Positions 5,087 through 5,095 of a stretch of 5,095 nt of DNA are shown here, one piece after another. The notes beneath the pieces are model-generated. The model did no database searches. It saw nothing but the letters and a program-made list of their open reading frames with translations, and was not told the origin of the DNA. The DNA lies in the NCBI GenBank assembly GCA_018819175.1, contig JAHJQQ010000057.1:1-5095 (forward strand), written 5' to 3'. This stretch comes from Gammaproteobacteria bacterium (lineage in GTDB: Bacteria; Pseudomonadota; Gammaproteobacteria; Thiohalobacterales; Thiohalobacteraceae). Position 1 is the first letter of the stretch; each line of letters begins with the position of its first letter. A program made the position numbers and the translations under genes.

Positions 5087-5095
5087 CCCCATAGA

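Noticed and set aside
4955..5092. Short minus-strand frame (about 45 codons) through the inverted repeat, ending just before the ATPase start
   Set aside because: It is Arg/Gly/Ser-rich repeat-derived sequence with no likeness to the hydrophobic C-terminus of a MlaE permease, and no supporting ribosome site.

Overview
The window looks like chromosomal DNA of a gammaproteobacterium with moderately high GC (by eye a little under 60%). The evidence is an isc-type Fe-S locus (iscR then iscS), directly preceded by cysE and trmJ, plus a Mla-type lipid-transport (MCE) gene set. The proteins resemble gammaproteobacterial versions throughout. The exact order cannot be fixed from the sequence alone. 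Every gene I can support lies on the minus strand, so biological order runs from high to low coordinates.

Layout in transcription order. (1) 4954-5095: non-coding, dominated by a large interrupted inverted repeat. (2) 4953-2610: three tightly packed genes for an MCE-family ABC lipid transporter: ATPase, single-pass MCE substrate-binding protein and outer-membrane-type auxiliary lipoprotein. The permease expected for this system is not in the window and probably lies beyond 5095. (3) 2595-1861: trmJ, a tRNA 2'-O-methyltransferase, starting 14 bp after the lipoprotein stop. (4) 1860-1675: a 186-bp spacer with an FNR/Anr-like box at one end and a perfect 14-bp palindrome at the other. (5) 1674-847: cysE, serine O-acetyltransferase. 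(6) 846-774: a short spacer holding the iscR control region; its best IscR-type operator overlaps the cysE stop codon. (7) 773-282: iscR. (8) 281-156: a spacer with a GC-rich hairpin. (9) 155-1: the start of iscS, cut by the window edge.

Functionally, cysE makes O-acetylserine for cysteine synthesis, IscS takes sulfur from cysteine for Fe-S clusters and tRNA thiolation, and IscR senses cluster status and should repress its own operon. The neighbourhood therefore links cysteine supply to cysteine use, with a tRNA-modification gene and an envelope lipid transporter upstream. I see no wholly new system. The most interesting points are regulatory and structural: the operator fused to a stop codon, a second dyad in the iscR promoter, the FNR-like box, the palindrome before cysE, and the inverted repeat upstream of the ATPase. 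No RNA genes, CRISPR arrays, insertion sequences or clear intrinsic terminators were seen.
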